From Fidelibacterota bacterium (GTDB taxonomy: Bacteria; Pseudomonadota; Alphaproteobacteria; Rhodospirillales; Rhodospirillaceae), in NCBI GenBank assembly GCA_947476065.1, contig CANJPG010000022.1:1-44601 (forward strand): a stretch of DNA of 44,601 bases, read 5' to 3'. Within the stretch, counting starts at the first letter, position 1. Every line of letters starts with the position of its first letter. The position numbers and the translations under genes were made by a program. This document shows, one piece after another, positions 1-7,518 of the stretch. Below the pieces are notes generated by a model. That model saw nothing but the letters and a program-made list of their open reading frames with translations, had not been told where the DNA came from and did no database searches.

Positions 1-1320
1 GAAACGCCAGCCTCAGATGGCAAGCCCGTAACGCGCGGCGGCGGACGGGCCGCCCGCCTGTTGGCCGAGGATGCGGCCGATCAACGCGCCCACGGCCAGC
101 GCTTTAAGTATCTCGGCCATAGCGAGCCGCCCCGGGATCCGCCGCGAGATCCGCCGCCGCCCGAACCTGAGACGACCGAACGCGTCACCCCGCCCGCGCC
201 AAAGCGCGCGGGCGGCGGACGGCCCTTGATAATTTTCGTCGTGCTGGTCATCGCGGCTGCTGCTGCCGTTGGAGTTGGCTCGCGCCTGATGCCGCGTTTG
301 ACCTCCACGGCAAATAATCAGCCGGCAGCTCCCTCACCAACCATCGATACGCCGGCGACGCTGCAAAGCGACATCACCGCCTTGAAAGCGCGCGTCGCCG
401 TGCTGGAGCAGGAAGCCGTCAATACCGTCACGCCCGAAGCGCTCGGCGCAGCCAAGCAAGAGCTGGCACAGCGCTTGAGCGCCCTGGAAGGCCGCGCCGG
501 CGGTGCGAGCGATGGCGCCGTCACCTCCATGGGCGATAGCCTTTCAAGTCAGGCCAAGCAGCTGGCCGCCGTCAGCGCGCGTCTTGCAACCTTGGAGGCC
601 GCAATCGGCAATTCGGCGCGCCTCGAAGATCTTTCAAAGCGCATGAACATGCTGGAGGGCCGCAGCGCCGAAGCCAACAGCGTGCTGGCCCTGGCCGACC
701 GCGTGACCAGTCTCGAAACTAGTGCCCGGCGCACCATGATCGAACAGAGCACCAACATCGCGCTGCTGATGGCTGTTGCCCAATGGCGCGAAGCGGTGCT
801 GGCGGGTCACTCCTTCACGCTTGAGCTTGAAACCGCCAAAGCCCTCGCCGCCCGCAGCGGTGCGATGACCATCGACGACGCGGGCTTTGCCGCAGCCGCG
901 GCGCGCGGCCTGCCGACCCTGGCTGAGCTGCAGCGCCGGTTCAATCCGGCGGCGGCGGCGGCCATGCGCGCCAGCGCCATTCCCGACGACACCGCGCCCT
1001 GGTACCGGCGCATCCTCGAACGCATGCTGGCCATCGTCACCGTGCGCCGCCTCGATGGCGACGCAGCCGGCACCGGCACCGCCGCCGTTCTGGCGCGCGC
1101 CGAAAAGCGCCTGGCTGAAGGCGACCTGCCGGCGGCTGTCGGCGAAATGAACGGGCTGTCGGGCGCTGCCGCTACGGCTGCCGCCAGCTGGCTTGGCGAC
1201 GCCAAGGCCCGCGTCGTCGCCGAAAGCGCGGCGTCTGACGCCACTACGCGGGCGGTGGCCGCGGTCGCCGCGGCCGGGAAAATAGCCGAACCGGCGCCGG
1301 CTGCGCCAAACAGGCACTAG
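1..1320 (+). CDS. Mitofilin/HemX-like inner-membrane protein, 5' end cut by window edge
   Basis: The frame is open from the first base of the window, so the start probably lies upstream; a TTG at 61 is the first in-window start but has no clear ribosome site. Visible order: a Pro/Arg-rich cytoplasmic N-terminus, one membrane segment (PLIIFVVLVIAAAAAVGVGS, about 55-75 residues after the TTG), then a long Ala/Glu/Leu-rich region with coiled-coil character and a helical C-terminal domain. This is the layout of alphaproteobacterial COG4223 mitofilin-type proteins, which usually sit between hemD and hemY. The downstream gene is hemY, 3 bases after the stop, so the two are probably one operon. A structural membrane role is inferred from family knowledge; no catalytic motif is visible. 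Confidence 0.75.
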   Translation, partial: ETPASDGKPVTRGGGRAARLLAEDAADQRAHGQRFKYLGHSEPPRDPPRDPPPPEPETTERVTPPAPKRAGGGRPLIIFVVLVIAAAAAVGVGSRLMPRLTSTANNQPAAPSPTIDTPATLQSDITALKARVAVLEQEAVNTVTPEALGAAKQELAQRLSALEGRAGGASDGAVTSMGDSLSSQAKQLAAVSARLATLEAAIGNSARLEDLSKRMNMLEGRSAEANSVLALADRVTSLETSARRTMIEQSTNIALLMAVAQWREAVLAGHSFTLELETAKALAARSGAMTIDDAGFAAAAARGLPTLAELQRRFNPAAAAAMRASAIPDDTAPWYRRILERMLAIVTVRRLDGDAAGTGTAAVLARAEKRLAEGDLPAAVGEMNGLSGAAATAAASWLGDAKARVVAESAASDATTRAVAAVAAAGKIAEPAPAAPNRH

Positions 1321-1323
1321 AAT

Positions 1324-2568
1324 ATGCCGCGTCTTATTCTCTTTGTCGGCATCGTCGCCCTGCTCGCCGCAGGTGCTGTTTGGCTGGCCAACGATCCGGG
1401 TGTCGTCAGCATGACCTGGCGCGGCTGGCAGATCGAAACCTCGGTCGGCGTGCTGATCACGGCAGTCATTGCCGCCGTCGTCGTGATCCTGCTGATTGCG
1501 CGCCTGATCGCGTTCTTGGGCGGCCGCGTGCAAGCCTTCACCTCAGCCAGACGTGAGCGCCGTTTCAAGCGCGGCCTGGTCAGCCTGGGCGACGGCTTCG
1601 CTGCCGTGCAGGCCGGCCTTAGCCAGCAAGCCAAGAAATTGGCCAAGGACGCCGGCAAATTGCTGGGCGACAACCCGGCGGTGCTGCTGCTGCGCAAGGA
1701 TGCCGCCGTTCTCGCGGGCGATGCCGCCGACATACAGCAGGCCGCCGAGACGCTGTTGAACCGGCCCGAAACCGAACTGGCCGGCCTGCGCACCCTGGCC
1801 GACAAGTCCATCCGCGACGGCGATGTCGCCGGTGCACTGACCCACGCGCGCCGCGCGCTCGCCCGCAAGGATGCGCCGGCTTGGGCTTTGCGCATTGCCC
1901 TCGACATGGAAATCGCGACCGAACGCTGGAGCGAAGCGCTGGCCGTGCTCGATGAAAAACTCGCCCGCGAGGCTTTTTCACCGACCGAGTTCAAACGCCT
2001 GAAGTCGCGCCTGTTGACGCTGCAGGCCCAGACGGCCCTGGCCCACGGCGATGCACCGGGCGCTGCCAATGCCGCCAAGAAAGCCATGGACATCGACGAC
2101 ACCAACCAGGCCGCCGTCGGCGCTTTTGCAAAAGCGCTGGCCGCGCAAGGCAAAGGCAAAAAAGCTGCCGGTGCCGTCGAACGCGCCTGGGCGGTCAAAC
2201 CCACCGCTGATCTGCTGTCGGCTTATCGTACGCTGGTGCCGGGGGAGTCCGCCCTCGACTGGGCCCGGCGCATTGATGGTTTGGCCAAAGCCGCGCCTGA
2301 TCATCCGGAAAGCCGCCTGGCCGTGGCTGCAGCTTCTTTGGAAGCTGAGCTTTGGGGCCAGACGCGCAATCGTTTGTCAGGATTGACCGGCGCCGATGCG
2401 GCGCCCGATGTGCGCGCCCGCGCGGCACAGCTGCTGGCCGACGTCGAGCGGCGCGAGCGCGGCGACACCGACAAAGCTGCCGAATGGCTGCATCTGGCTT
2501 TGGAAATTCAGCGGGGGCCCCTGCGGGCCGCGCGCAAGCCGAAGTCGGTGGCGGAGATTCTCGCCTAG
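1324..2568 (+). CDS. hemY: HemY family protein (heme-biosynthesis-associated TPR membrane protein)
   Basis: The 414-residue protein starts at an ATG 3 bases after the upstream stop. Two hydrophobic segments open it (about residues 3-21 and 41-65), matching the HemY N-terminal domain. The rest is an Ala-rich helical region of TPR character, for example the stretches around residues 130-260, with a conserved-looking EWLHLALE near the end. HemY sits in the inner membrane and is linked to late tetrapyrrole synthesis, but its biochemical role is not settled. The pairing with the mitofilin-like gene supports the call. Its TAG stop overlaps the stop of the convergent gene on the other strand in a shared CTAG. 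Confidence 0.88.
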   Translation: MPRLILFVGIVALLAAGAVWLANDPGVVSMTWRGWQIETSVGVLITAVIAAVVVILLIARLIAFLGGRVQAFTSARRERRFKRGLVSLGDGFAAVQAGLSQQAKKLAKDAGKLLGDNPAVLLLRKDAAVLAGDAADIQQAAETLLNRPETELAGLRTLADKSIRDGDVAGALTHARRALARKDAPAWALRIALDMEIATERWSEALAVLDEKLAREAFSPTEFKRLKSRLLTLQAQTALAHGDAPGAANAAKKAMDIDDTNQAAVGAFAKALAAQGKGKKAAGAVERAWAVKPTADLLSAYRTLVPGESALDWARRIDGLAKAAPDHPESRLAVAAASLEAELWGQTRNRLSGLTGADAAPDVRARAAQLLADVERRERGDTDKAAEWLHLALEIQRGPLRAARKPKSVAEILA

Positions 2569-3215
2569 GCCATCATCGGTTGCGCCAGCACCTTGTCGCT
2601 CAGCACCTCGTAGCGGCCGCGTGGACTGAACAGCTGATAGTGCCACCACTCGTTGCGGTAAAAATCCCAGCCGGCCGCCGTCATGAGACCCAACAGAATC
2701 GCGCGGTTGCGCTGCGCTTCGGCGGAGATATCAAGCACGCCATGATGAGAACGGGGCGTGAAGGCATCGAAGGCCGTGCCCATGTCGAGTTCTGTGCCGG
2801 CACTGTCGATCAGTGTCAGATCAACCGCGACACCCATGGAATGGGGCGAGCCCCGCCTGGGATCGGCGAGGAATTCGGGGTCCGGCGTATGATTCCAGAG
2901 TACCCATTGCGCCTCGGACGGGCGGAAGGCATCGAAGACCTTGAAGCGCAAACCCATGCTGCGCGCAAGGTCGATGGCCTTGCCCAGGCATTCAGCGGCA
3001 TCGGGATGCAGATAACAGCCGGGGCGCCCATACACCGGCTTGCCAGTGAAATTTTGGTCGGTCGCATAGGCAATGAAGATATCGACGTCAAAAGCAGGCG
3101 GGGCGATTTCAACGAGAGTCATGTGGCCATCATCCGTAGCGAAGGTTTGCGTTAGCGAATATCCTGCCAATCCTTTGTCACGTCCAACATCAATTGCGAC
3201 TGCCTTTATACTCAT
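2565..3215 (-). CDS. ddpX: D-alanyl-D-alanine dipeptidase, VanX/DdpX family
   Basis: A zinc dipeptidase that hydrolyses D-Ala-D-Ala. The family residues are present: the arginine in DAFRPSEAQ, zinc ligands His125 and Asp132 in SPHSMGVAVD, and Glu189 and His192 in EWWHY. The start at 3215 is chosen because GAGAGG lies 7 bases upstream; it gives 216 residues. An inner ATG at 3122 gives 185 residues, closer to the usual DdpX length, so the first 31 residues are uncertain. No signal peptide is seen, so a cytoplasmic role in D-Ala-D-Ala recycling is likely. There is no vanH, vanA or vanRS nearby, so a glycopeptide-resistance role is not indicated. It is divergent from tsaB and convergent with hemY. 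Confidence 0.87.
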   Translation of the reverse strand: MSIKAVAIDVGRDKGLAGYSLTQTFATDDGHMTLVEIAPPAFDVDIFIAYATDQNFTGKPVYGRPGCYLHPDAAECLGKAIDLARSMGLRFKVFDAFRPSEAQWVLWNHTPDPEFLADPRRGSPHSMGVAVDLTLIDSAGTELDMGTAFDAFTPRSHHGVLDISAEAQRNRAILLGLMTAAGWDFYRNEWWHYQLFSPRGRYEVLSDKVLAQPMMA

Positions 3216-3227
3216 GCTGATCCTCTC

Positions 3228-3902
3228 ATGTTGATATTGGCCTTCGACACCACCGTCGCCGCCTGTTCCGTCGCCGTCTGGCGCGACGGCGAAGTCTTGA
3301 GCGCGGCGCGGGAAACCATGGCGCAAGGCCAGGCCGAAGCGCTGATGCCGATGATCGTGGCGGTGATGGCCAAAGCCAACGTCGCTTATGTCGATCTCGA
3401 CCGCATCGCCGTGACCGTGGGCCCCGGCTCCTTCACAGGCGTGCGCGTGGGCCTTGCCGCCGCGCGCGGGCTTGGCTTGGCGGCGGGCAAACCCGTCATC
3501 GGCGTCATGACGACCGAAGCGCTGGCCGGGGCCGTGCCCCAGGAAGAGCGCAAGGCGGGAACGCAGATCCTAGCCGCGGTCGACACCAAGCGCGGCGATC
3601 TTTACGTGCAGATCTTCGACGCCAAGCTGGCCGAGCTTGGCGCGGTGCAAGTGATGCCGGCGGCCGATCTGGCCGCATATGTTGCACTAGGCCCCGTTCG
3701 TGCCGTCGGCGATGCGGCGGCAATCGCTGTCGCTGCTTTGGGACCCCGCGCGCTTTTATCTGCGGCCGACGCCTTGCCCGATCCGGCGGTGATCGCGGCC
3801 ATCGCCGCCACGCGCCCGCCAGTTTCAGGCGGCCCGTTACCGGTCTACGTGCGCGCGCCCGACGCGGCGCTGCCCCAGCATGGCGGACGTCTCAGGCCAT
3901 GA
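3228..3902 (+). CDS. tsaB: TsaB, tRNA threonylcarbamoyladenosine biosynthesis protein
   Basis: TsaB is the scaffold that pairs with the TsaD catalytic subunit and TsaE to make the t6A modification at position 37 of ANN-decoding tRNAs. The protein has 224 residues (E. coli 231). The ASKHA-type N-terminus ILAFDTT is followed by the family signature GPGSFTGVRVGLAAARGL and AAVDTKRGDLYVQIF. The C-terminus carries the short PVYVRAPDA motif usual for TsaB. The ATG at 3228 is separated by 12 bases from the divergent dipeptidase start and has no strong ribosome site. The next gene, rimI, is an equally usual neighbour. Confidence 0.95.
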   Translation: MLILAFDTTVAACSVAVWRDGEVLSAARETMAQGQAEALMPMIVAVMAKANVAYVDLDRIAVTVGPGSFTGVRVGLAAARGLGLAAGKPVIGVMTTEALAGAVPQEERKAGTQILAAVDTKRGDLYVQIFDAKLAELGAVQVMPAADLAAYVALGPVRAVGDAAAIAVAALGPRALLSAADALPDPAVIAAIAATRPPVSGGPLPVYVRAPDAALPQHGGRLRP

Positions 3903-3912
3903 TGGTGCGGCC

Positions 3913-4353
3913 ATGATGCGCGCGAGTCCCCAGCACGCGGCGGTGCTGGCGGCGCTGCATGCGAGCAGCTTTCCCGCGCCCTGGAGCCCGACGGAATTCG
4001 ACGTCTTGCTGCGCCAGCCCGGCGTCGGCGCCTGGATCGTCAGCGAAGGGGCCGAGCCCGCCGGATTCATCCTGGTGCGTGTGGTCGCCGATGAAGCCGA
4101 GATTTTGACCCTGGCGGTCGCGCCCAACTATCGGCGCAAGGGCTTGGGCGCGCGACTGATAGGCGAAGCCGGCGCGACATTGACTGCGGGGAATACCGCA
4201 CAGTTTTTTCTTGAGGTCGCCGCCGACAATGCCGGCGCACTCGCCCTTTACGCGCGCGCAGGTTTTGCGGTCTGCGGCCGGCGCGCCGGCTACTACAAAA
4301 ACCGCACGGTCGACGCCGTGCTGATGCGACGGTCGCTCAGCGGCGGCGAATGA
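3913..4353 (+). CDS. rimI: RimI-type ribosomal-protein/GNAT N-acetyltransferase
   Basis: A GNAT acetyltransferase of the RimI type, whose E. coli member acetylates the N-terminus of ribosomal protein S18. The acetyl-CoA loop RRKGLGARLI, the beta strand ILTLAVAPNYR before it, and the late GALALYARAGFAVCGRRAGYY are clear. The start at 3913 gives MMRASPQHAAVLAALH, which matches where family members begin; an upstream in-frame ATG at 3880 would add 11 residues and overlap tsaB by 23 bases. Neither has a good ribosome site. tsaB-rimI linkage supports the name. The 3' end overlaps the convergent TusA-like gene by 17 bases. Confidence 0.88.
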   Translation: MMRASPQHAAVLAALHASSFPAPWSPTEFDVLLRQPGVGAWIVSEGAEPAGFILVRVVADEAEILTLAVAPNYRRKGLGARLIGEAGATLTAGNTAQFFLEVAADNAGALALYARAGFAVCGRRAGYYKNRTVDAVLMRRSLSGGE

Positions 4354-4624
4354 TGAGCAAATGCGGCTGGCGCGGGTCCGCGGCTGCATCGCCTTCCGGC
4401 GACAGCGAGACCACGTCGTGGCCGTGGGCCCTAACCGAACGCGGCACATTGTCGAGCGGTTGCGCCCCCTTCAGCCGCACGGTGGCGATAGCGCCGGCCG
4501 GCATCTTCTCGAGCAAGAGCTTGGTCTTGACGAAGGTCAGCGGACACACATCAGCTGTGATGTCGATGAAGTAGGCGGTCGTAGCCGAGTCCGGGGGCGA
4601 ATCCATGCCTGGAGTTTTGAGCAT
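4337..4624 (-). CDS. TusA/SirA-family sulfurtransferase-like protein
   Basis: A 95-residue protein with the small two-layer TusA fold signature: ITADVCPLTFVKTKLLLEKMPAGAIATVRLKG. Cys27 corresponds to the persulfide-carrying cysteine of TusA. The usual CPxP motif is altered to CPLT, a change common in alphaproteobacterial relatives, so the exact sulfur-transfer partner is unknown. A second common feature, a Pro-Leu-containing loop before the C-terminal strand, is present as AQPLDNVPRSVRAHGHDV. It is divergent from the Fur-family gene and overlaps the end of rimI on the other strand. Confidence 0.85.
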   Translation of the reverse strand: MLKTPGMDSPPDSATTAYFIDITADVCPLTFVKTKLLLEKMPAGAIATVRLKGAQPLDNVPRSVRAHGHDVVSLSPEGDAAADPRQPHLLIIRRR

Positions 4625-4791
4625 AGCCGGGCCTCAAACAACATTGGAATTCGCGCAATGCCCGCGTTTACGCGGCGCAAGTATTAATAGTATCATCCGA
4701 GCCGTCGCCTTGCCTTTCAGGCCCGGAGCCGGGGCTCTATGATGGGAAACTGGCGTGGGCTTCCTGCGGAAGCCCCCTCTCGAAAAATGGT

Positions 4792-5241
4792 ATGGCTGAA
4801 CTTATGGCGGAAGCAGTGTCGCATATTGAACAAATCTGTGCCGAAAAAGGTATGAAGATGACCGAGCAGCGCCGGATCATCGCGCGCGTGCTGTCCGACG
4901 CCCATGACCACCCGGACGTCGAGGAGGTGCACCGCCGTTCCGCCGCCGAGGATTCGCGGATTTCCATCGCCACGGTCTACCGCACGATGCGCTTGTTCGA
5001 GGATGCCGGCATCGTCAAACGCCATGAATTCGGCGACGGCCGGGCCCGCTACGAGGAAACGCCCTCGACCCACCATGACCATCTGATCGACATGCGTTCA
5101 GGCAAGGTCACCGAGTTCCGCAACGACGACATCGAGCGCCTGCAACACGAAATTGCGCTGGCCCATGGTTACAAACTTGTAGGGCACCGCCTCGAACTGT
5201 TCGTCGTACCCATCGATTCTGAAAAAGAAACAGAACGATAA
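4792..5241 (+). CDS. fur: Fur/Mur-family metal-responsive transcriptional regulator
   Basis: A 149-residue Fur-family repressor. The winged helix covers about residues 15-85, with ISIATVYRTMRLFEDAGIVKRHEF as the recognition region, followed by the metal-binding HHDHLIDMRSGKVTEF. The CxxC structural zinc motif of E. coli Fur is missing (MRSG in its place), as in many alphaproteobacterial Fur/Mur proteins. It resembles Fur/Mur more than Irr, which lacks the HHDHLI form. Whether it senses iron or manganese cannot be read from sequence. ATG 4792 is used; ATG 4804 is an alternative. No convincing operator was found upstream. Confidence 0.9.
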   Translation: MAELMAEAVSHIEQICAEKGMKMTEQRRIIARVLSDAHDHPDVEEVHRRSAAEDSRISIATVYRTMRLFEDAGIVKRHEFGDGRARYEETPSTHHDHLIDMRSGKVTEFRNDDIERLQHEIALAHGYKLVGHRLELFVVPIDSEKETER

Positions 5242-5368
5242 CACGACATATTGTGGCTCTGCGGCTAAAGTCTTCCGATAAGTAGGCGGAAGGCTCTAGC
5301 GCTTTCTGTCATAAATTCGTAACTGTATTGTCGTATTATGGCAGGAGCGGGTCGCCTTGGGAGTTCCT

Positions 5369-6472
5369 ATGACGGTCCGCGGATTAACAAGATCGACGCT
5401 ACGGTCGACGGTGTCACTGAGCCGCAAAACCACCTCGACCTTGAAGTCCACACTTCAACTGACGCTGCAGTTTCTGGGACGACGCAAGCGCAGCCGTAAC
5501 AGACAGGGACGCGGATTTAGCATGACGGTTTTATTTCCCCAGACTGCCAATCAGACGCTTCTCTCAGGCGCCTCACTTCCCTCGCGCGAGACACACAGCG
5601 CGGCTCCCGAGTTCACCACCGCCGGCACATTGTTCACGCGCGAGTCCGCCCACACCTTCGAGCCGGTTGTCGCCGGCAACCAAATCATCCGCCTTGCAAG
5701 TTCGGTTAATGAGTTGGACGCGGCGCAGGCGTTGCGCTACCGCGTGTTCTACAACGAGATGGGCGCGCATCCATTGCCCGAGATGGCCGCGACCGAGCGC
5801 GATTTCGACCGTTACGATGCCGCCTGCGATCACCTCATTGTGGTCGATCAACAGCGCCCCTATGAAACCCAGGTCGTCGGCACCTACCGCATCATGCGCC
5901 GCGAACACGCGCGCACCGCCGGCGGTTTCTATTCCTCGTCCGAATACGACATCAGCAAGCTGACCGGCTACTCCGGCGTGATCATGGAGTTGGGCCGCTC
6001 TTGCGTCGACGCCGCCTACCGCGACCGCGCGACGCTGAATCTGCTGTGGCGCGGCATCGCCGAATACCTGAATGCGCACAGCGTCGATCTGATGTTCGGC
6101 TGCGCCAGTTTACCAGGCACTGATCCTGAGCAGCTGGCGATGCAGCTGTCCTACCTCTATCACTATCATCTGGCGCCCGAAGCCATCCGCACCAAGGCGC
6201 TGCCCGACCGCTTCACCAACATGAACCTTTTGCCGAAAGAGGCAATTGATCCGAAGCGCGCCTTGGCGAGTTTACCGCCGTTGTTGAAGGGTTACTTGCG
6301 TGTCGGCGCTTTCATCGGCGACGGCGCCGTGGTCGATCATCAGTTCAACACCACCGACGTCTGCATCATCGTCAAGACAGAGATGATCGCCGGGCGCTAT
6401 ACCCGCCACTACGATCTGACCGAGCGTCACGCGGGACATCACGGCACGGCGTCGTTCAAGCGCGCGTCTTAA
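5369..6472 (+). CDS. olsB: OlsB-like L-ornithine N-alpha-acyltransferase
   Basis: The first enzyme of ornithine lipid synthesis, transferring a 3-hydroxyacyl chain from ACP to ornithine. The GNAT-like acyltransferase core runs from about LASSVNELDAAQALRYRVFY through VGTYRIMRREHA, IMELGRSCVDAAYR and DLMFGCASLPGTDPEQL, all typical of OlsB. The start at 5369 is backed by GGGAG with 5-base spacing and yields 367 residues. This includes an unusual 51-residue Arg/Ser/Thr-rich leader; ATG 5522 without a good ribosome site would give the more usual length. The olsA-like gene follows after 37 bases, which strengthens the call. Confidence 0.85.
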   Translation: MTVRGLTRSTLRSTVSLSRKTTSTLKSTLQLTLQFLGRRKRSRNRQGRGFSMTVLFPQTANQTLLSGASLPSRETHSAAPEFTTAGTLFTRESAHTFEPVVAGNQIIRLASSVNELDAAQALRYRVFYNEMGAHPLPEMAATERDFDRYDAACDHLIVVDQQRPYETQVVGTYRIMRREHARTAGGFYSSSEYDISKLTGYSGVIMELGRSCVDAAYRDRATLNLLWRGIAEYLNAHSVDLMFGCASLPGTDPEQLAMQLSYLYHYHLAPEAIRTKALPDRFTNMNLLPKEAIDPKRALASLPPLLKGYLRVGAFIGDGAVVDHQFNTTDVCIIVKTEMIAGRYTRHYDLTERHAGHHGTASFKRAS

Positions 6473-6509
6473 TCGTCTCATCCATTTCAAGTCTGGGAGC
6501 GCGGAACCG

Positions 6510-7376
6510 GTGCACACGCTCGCTGACGTTCTGCCGTCTGAAGTTTTGGGCGAGCCCGAACCCGCGCTACCGGCCACGCCTATCGGCACCGCGGTTGCGT
6601 TTCTGCGCCTGGGCGGATTTCTCATCTGTTCGCTGCTCGCGACGCTGATCTCGGCCAGCCTCAACGGCCTTGGTGTCAACTCGGCGCCTTTCCGCTGCTG
6701 GTATTACCGCGTGCTACGCCGCATCCTAGGCCTGCGTGTCGTCGTGCGCGGGCGGCAAAGTACCGTCAAGCCGCATCTCGTCGTCAGCAATCACATTTCC
6801 TATTACGACATCGTCACCCTGGGCTCATTGATCGCCGGCGACTTCATCGCCAAGGCCGAGATCGCGCGCTGGCCGGTGTTCGGCCTGATGGCTAAGGCCG
6901 GGCGCAGCGTGTTCATCGACCGCGCCCGCAGCGCCACCGACAGCGCGCGCGATCAGATTCAGCAGCGTCTCGACGATGGCGATACTCTGATCATGTTTCC
7001 GGAATCCACCTCCGGCGACGGCAACCGCATGAAGCCCTTCAAGAGCGCGCTGTTCACCGTCGCCGAGCGCCGCGTGGCTGATGGCAAGGGCCAGTTGCAC
7101 AACATCGCGGTCCAACCGGTCTCCATCGCCTATACGCGGCTCAACGGTTTGCCGCTGGGCGTGGGCTGGCGCCCCTATGTCGCCTGGTACGGCGATATGG
7201 AGATGGTCCCGCACCTGTGGTTCCTGGCCAAGCTGGGCAAGCTGACGGTGGAAGTCACCTTCCATCAGCCTGTGACCCTGTCCGACTTCACCAACCGCAA
7301 AGCCCTGGCCGCCCACTGCGACAAAGTGGTGCGCAATGGCATGGCCAGCCTGCTGGCGGGGCGCTCCGCGTTGTAA
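6510..7376 (+). CDS. olsA: OlsA/PlsC-like 1-acyl-sn-glycerol-3-phosphate (lyso-ornithine lipid) acyltransferase
   Basis: The PlsC-family fold is shown by the catalytic NHISYYD (HX4D), then VFIDRARSATDSARDQI and the acceptor-binding FPESTSGDGNRMKPFKSALF. Two hydrophobic N-terminal segments, around FLRLGGFLICSLLATLISA, place it at the inner membrane. The GTG start at 6510 has GGAGCGCGGA about 8 bases upstream. It lies immediately downstream of olsB, so the likely job is O-acylation of lyso-ornithine lipid. A generic role in phosphatidic acid synthesis cannot be excluded from sequence alone. Confidence 0.87.
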   Translation: MHTLADVLPSEVLGEPEPALPATPIGTAVAFLRLGGFLICSLLATLISASLNGLGVNSAPFRCWYYRVLRRILGLRVVVRGRQSTVKPHLVVSNHISYYDIVTLGSLIAGDFIAKAEIARWPVFGLMAKAGRSVFIDRARSATDSARDQIQQRLDDGDTLIMFPESTSGDGNRMKPFKSALFTVAERRVADGKGQLHNIAVQPVSIAYTRLNGLPLGVGWRPYVAWYGDMEMVPHLWFLAKLGKLTVEVTFHQPVTLSDFTNRKALAAHCDKVVRNGMASLLAGRSAL

Positions 7377-7408
7377 ACTTCTGTCTAAGTCATTGAAAAT
7401 AAAGGACT

Positions 7409-7438
7409 TTGATTTTGGGGCCTGCAATAGAGTATGAA
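7409..7438 (+). promoter_or_regulatory. Weak sigma70-type promoter candidate before miaB
   Basis: TTGATT at 7409-7414 and TATGAA at 7433-7438 are separated by 18 bases in the 142-base gap between olsA and miaB. Each box matches four of six consensus positions, so this is only a candidate. The gap also holds a 15-codon open frame (7463-7510) directly before miaB. Confidence 0.3.
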
Positions 7439-7518
7439 ATCCCCTCTTGGAGTCCGCGACCTATGGCCGGGCCCCGCATTAAGTACCTGTTGGCGAAGAA
7501 GGACCCCTAGACCCGTTT

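Noticed and set aside
2565-3215. Vancomycin-resistance interpretation of the VanX-like gene
   Set aside because: No vanH, vanA/B ligase or vanRS genes are nearby, and the neighbours are housekeeping genes. A standalone DdpX-type dipeptidase is more likely.
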